From: Chloroflexia bacterium
GTDB taxonomy: Bacteria > Chloroflexota > Chloroflexia > Thermomicrobiales > JALYUS01
Direction: 5' to 3'
DNA: 5,676 nt
Assembly (NCBI GenBank): GCA_025928215.1
Contig: JAICJW010000300.1
Coordinates: forward strand, 1-5,676
The translations under genes were made by a program, and so were the position numbers. The notes beneath the pieces were generated by a model. That model ran no database searches. It saw only the letters and a program-made list of their open reading frames with translations, and was not told where the DNA came from. Of this stretch, positions 5,372-5,676 are shown in pieces (position 1 is the stretch's first letter; every line of letters begins with the position of its first letter).

Positions 5372-5676
5372 CTATTCGATTTTGTTCCCTTTGGCGAGGT
5401 TGCATGTAGCACAGAGAAGTTGGATGTTCGCTGCTGTAATTGATGCGCCGCCACGTGAGTACGGAAGATCATGATCAAAATGTAGATTACGAGTGCTACC
5501 GCACTTGACACATTTACCCTTATCGCGCTTCCAAACTTCACGCTTGACTGTCGAAGGAATGATGCGGTTGTGTTCTATGTCATAATGGCGTGTAGAGTCA
5601 GTACTCGACTCGACAGTATCTGTGAGTTCAAGGCGGAATTTCCACACCTTACGTCCGTTGCTCTTCTCCTGCCATG
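5372..5676 (-). CDS. HNH endonuclease, 5'-truncated by the window edge; possible SRA/YDG-HNH modification-dependent nuclease
   Basis: The C-terminal 100 residues of an HNH (beta-beta-alpha-metal) nuclease, which cleaves DNA using one metal ion. Numbered from the GTG codon at 5647, Cys46-x2-Cys49 and Cys79-x2-Cys82 form a structural zinc site. Asp58-His59 (in LHFDHDLPYSRGG) supply the catalytic histidine, with Asn74 and Asn83 as the other HNH residues. The GTG at 5647 is the first in-frame start codon in the window, but the frame stays open upstream to the edge (WQEKSNGRK precedes it), so the real start is almost certainly outside. The stretch W-x-EKSNGRKVWKFRLEL resembles the end of YDG/SRA domains (pattern W-x-EKGKSG-x-x-VW-x-(F/Y)-x-L), which read modified cytosines. 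That domain assignment is inference from about 18 residues. GC is about 47%, against roughly 70% in the downstream genes, which suggests separate acquisition. The stop (TAG at 5374-5372) lies 57 nt before the lipoprotein start. Confidence 0.92.
   Translation of the reverse strand, partial: WQEKSNGRKVWKFRLELTDTVESSTDSTRHYDIEHNRIIPSTVKREVWKRDKGKCVKCGSTRNLHFDHDLPYSRGGASITAANIQLLCATCNLAKGNKIE

Overview
The window looks like chromosomal DNA from a GC-rich bacterium. A Chloroflexota-type host is my best guess, for two reasons: the Pro/Thr-rich lipoprotein linker (TPTATPAAPPTVTAPPTATITP style) and the pairing of a GT4 glycosyltransferase with a PMT-like multispanning glycosyltransferase. This is inference from style, not a marker-gene assignment. 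Every convincing gene is on the minus strand, so the window reads biologically from right (5676) to left (1).

Right edge (5676-5372): the C-terminal part of an HNH nuclease whose 5' end lies outside the window. The frame is open to the edge, and the residues just before the HNH region resemble the tail of a YDG/SRA modified-base-reader domain. It may therefore be a modification-dependent restriction enzyme. Its GC (about 47% over the 180 bases counted) is well below that of the genes that follow.

Centre (5314-693): a compact five-gene array, probably one transcription unit. It encodes a secreted lipoprotein of unknown function (5314-4760), a GT4 GT-B glycosyltransferase (4736-3486), a multi-spanning PMT/ArnT-like membrane glycosyltransferase (3489-1993), a GNAT acetyltransferase (GTG start at 2003, ending 1467) and an unrecognised helical protein (1427-693). 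The two glycosyltransferases overlap by ATGA, the acetyltransferase overlaps the upstream stop by 11 nt, and the other gaps are 23 and 39 nt. The likely theme is assembly and decoration of a cell-surface glycan or glycoprotein: a cytosolic transferase, a lipid-linked-sugar-dependent membrane transferase, a possible sugar/amine N-acetyltransferase and an exported lipoprotein. No polymerase, flippase or nucleotide-sugar enzyme is visible, so the product is unknown. A perfect 16-bp palindrome lies just upstream of the lipoprotein start.

Left (692-1): about 690 bases without a convincing gene. It includes an AT-rich island (38% GC over 301-480) carrying a good leftward sigma70-type promoter (TTGACA, 17-bp spacer, TAATAT). 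Leftward of that are a weak open frame running off the edge and a perfect 8-bp-stem hairpin at 54-74. This could be the start of the next leftward gene or a small RNA unit; the sequence does not decide.
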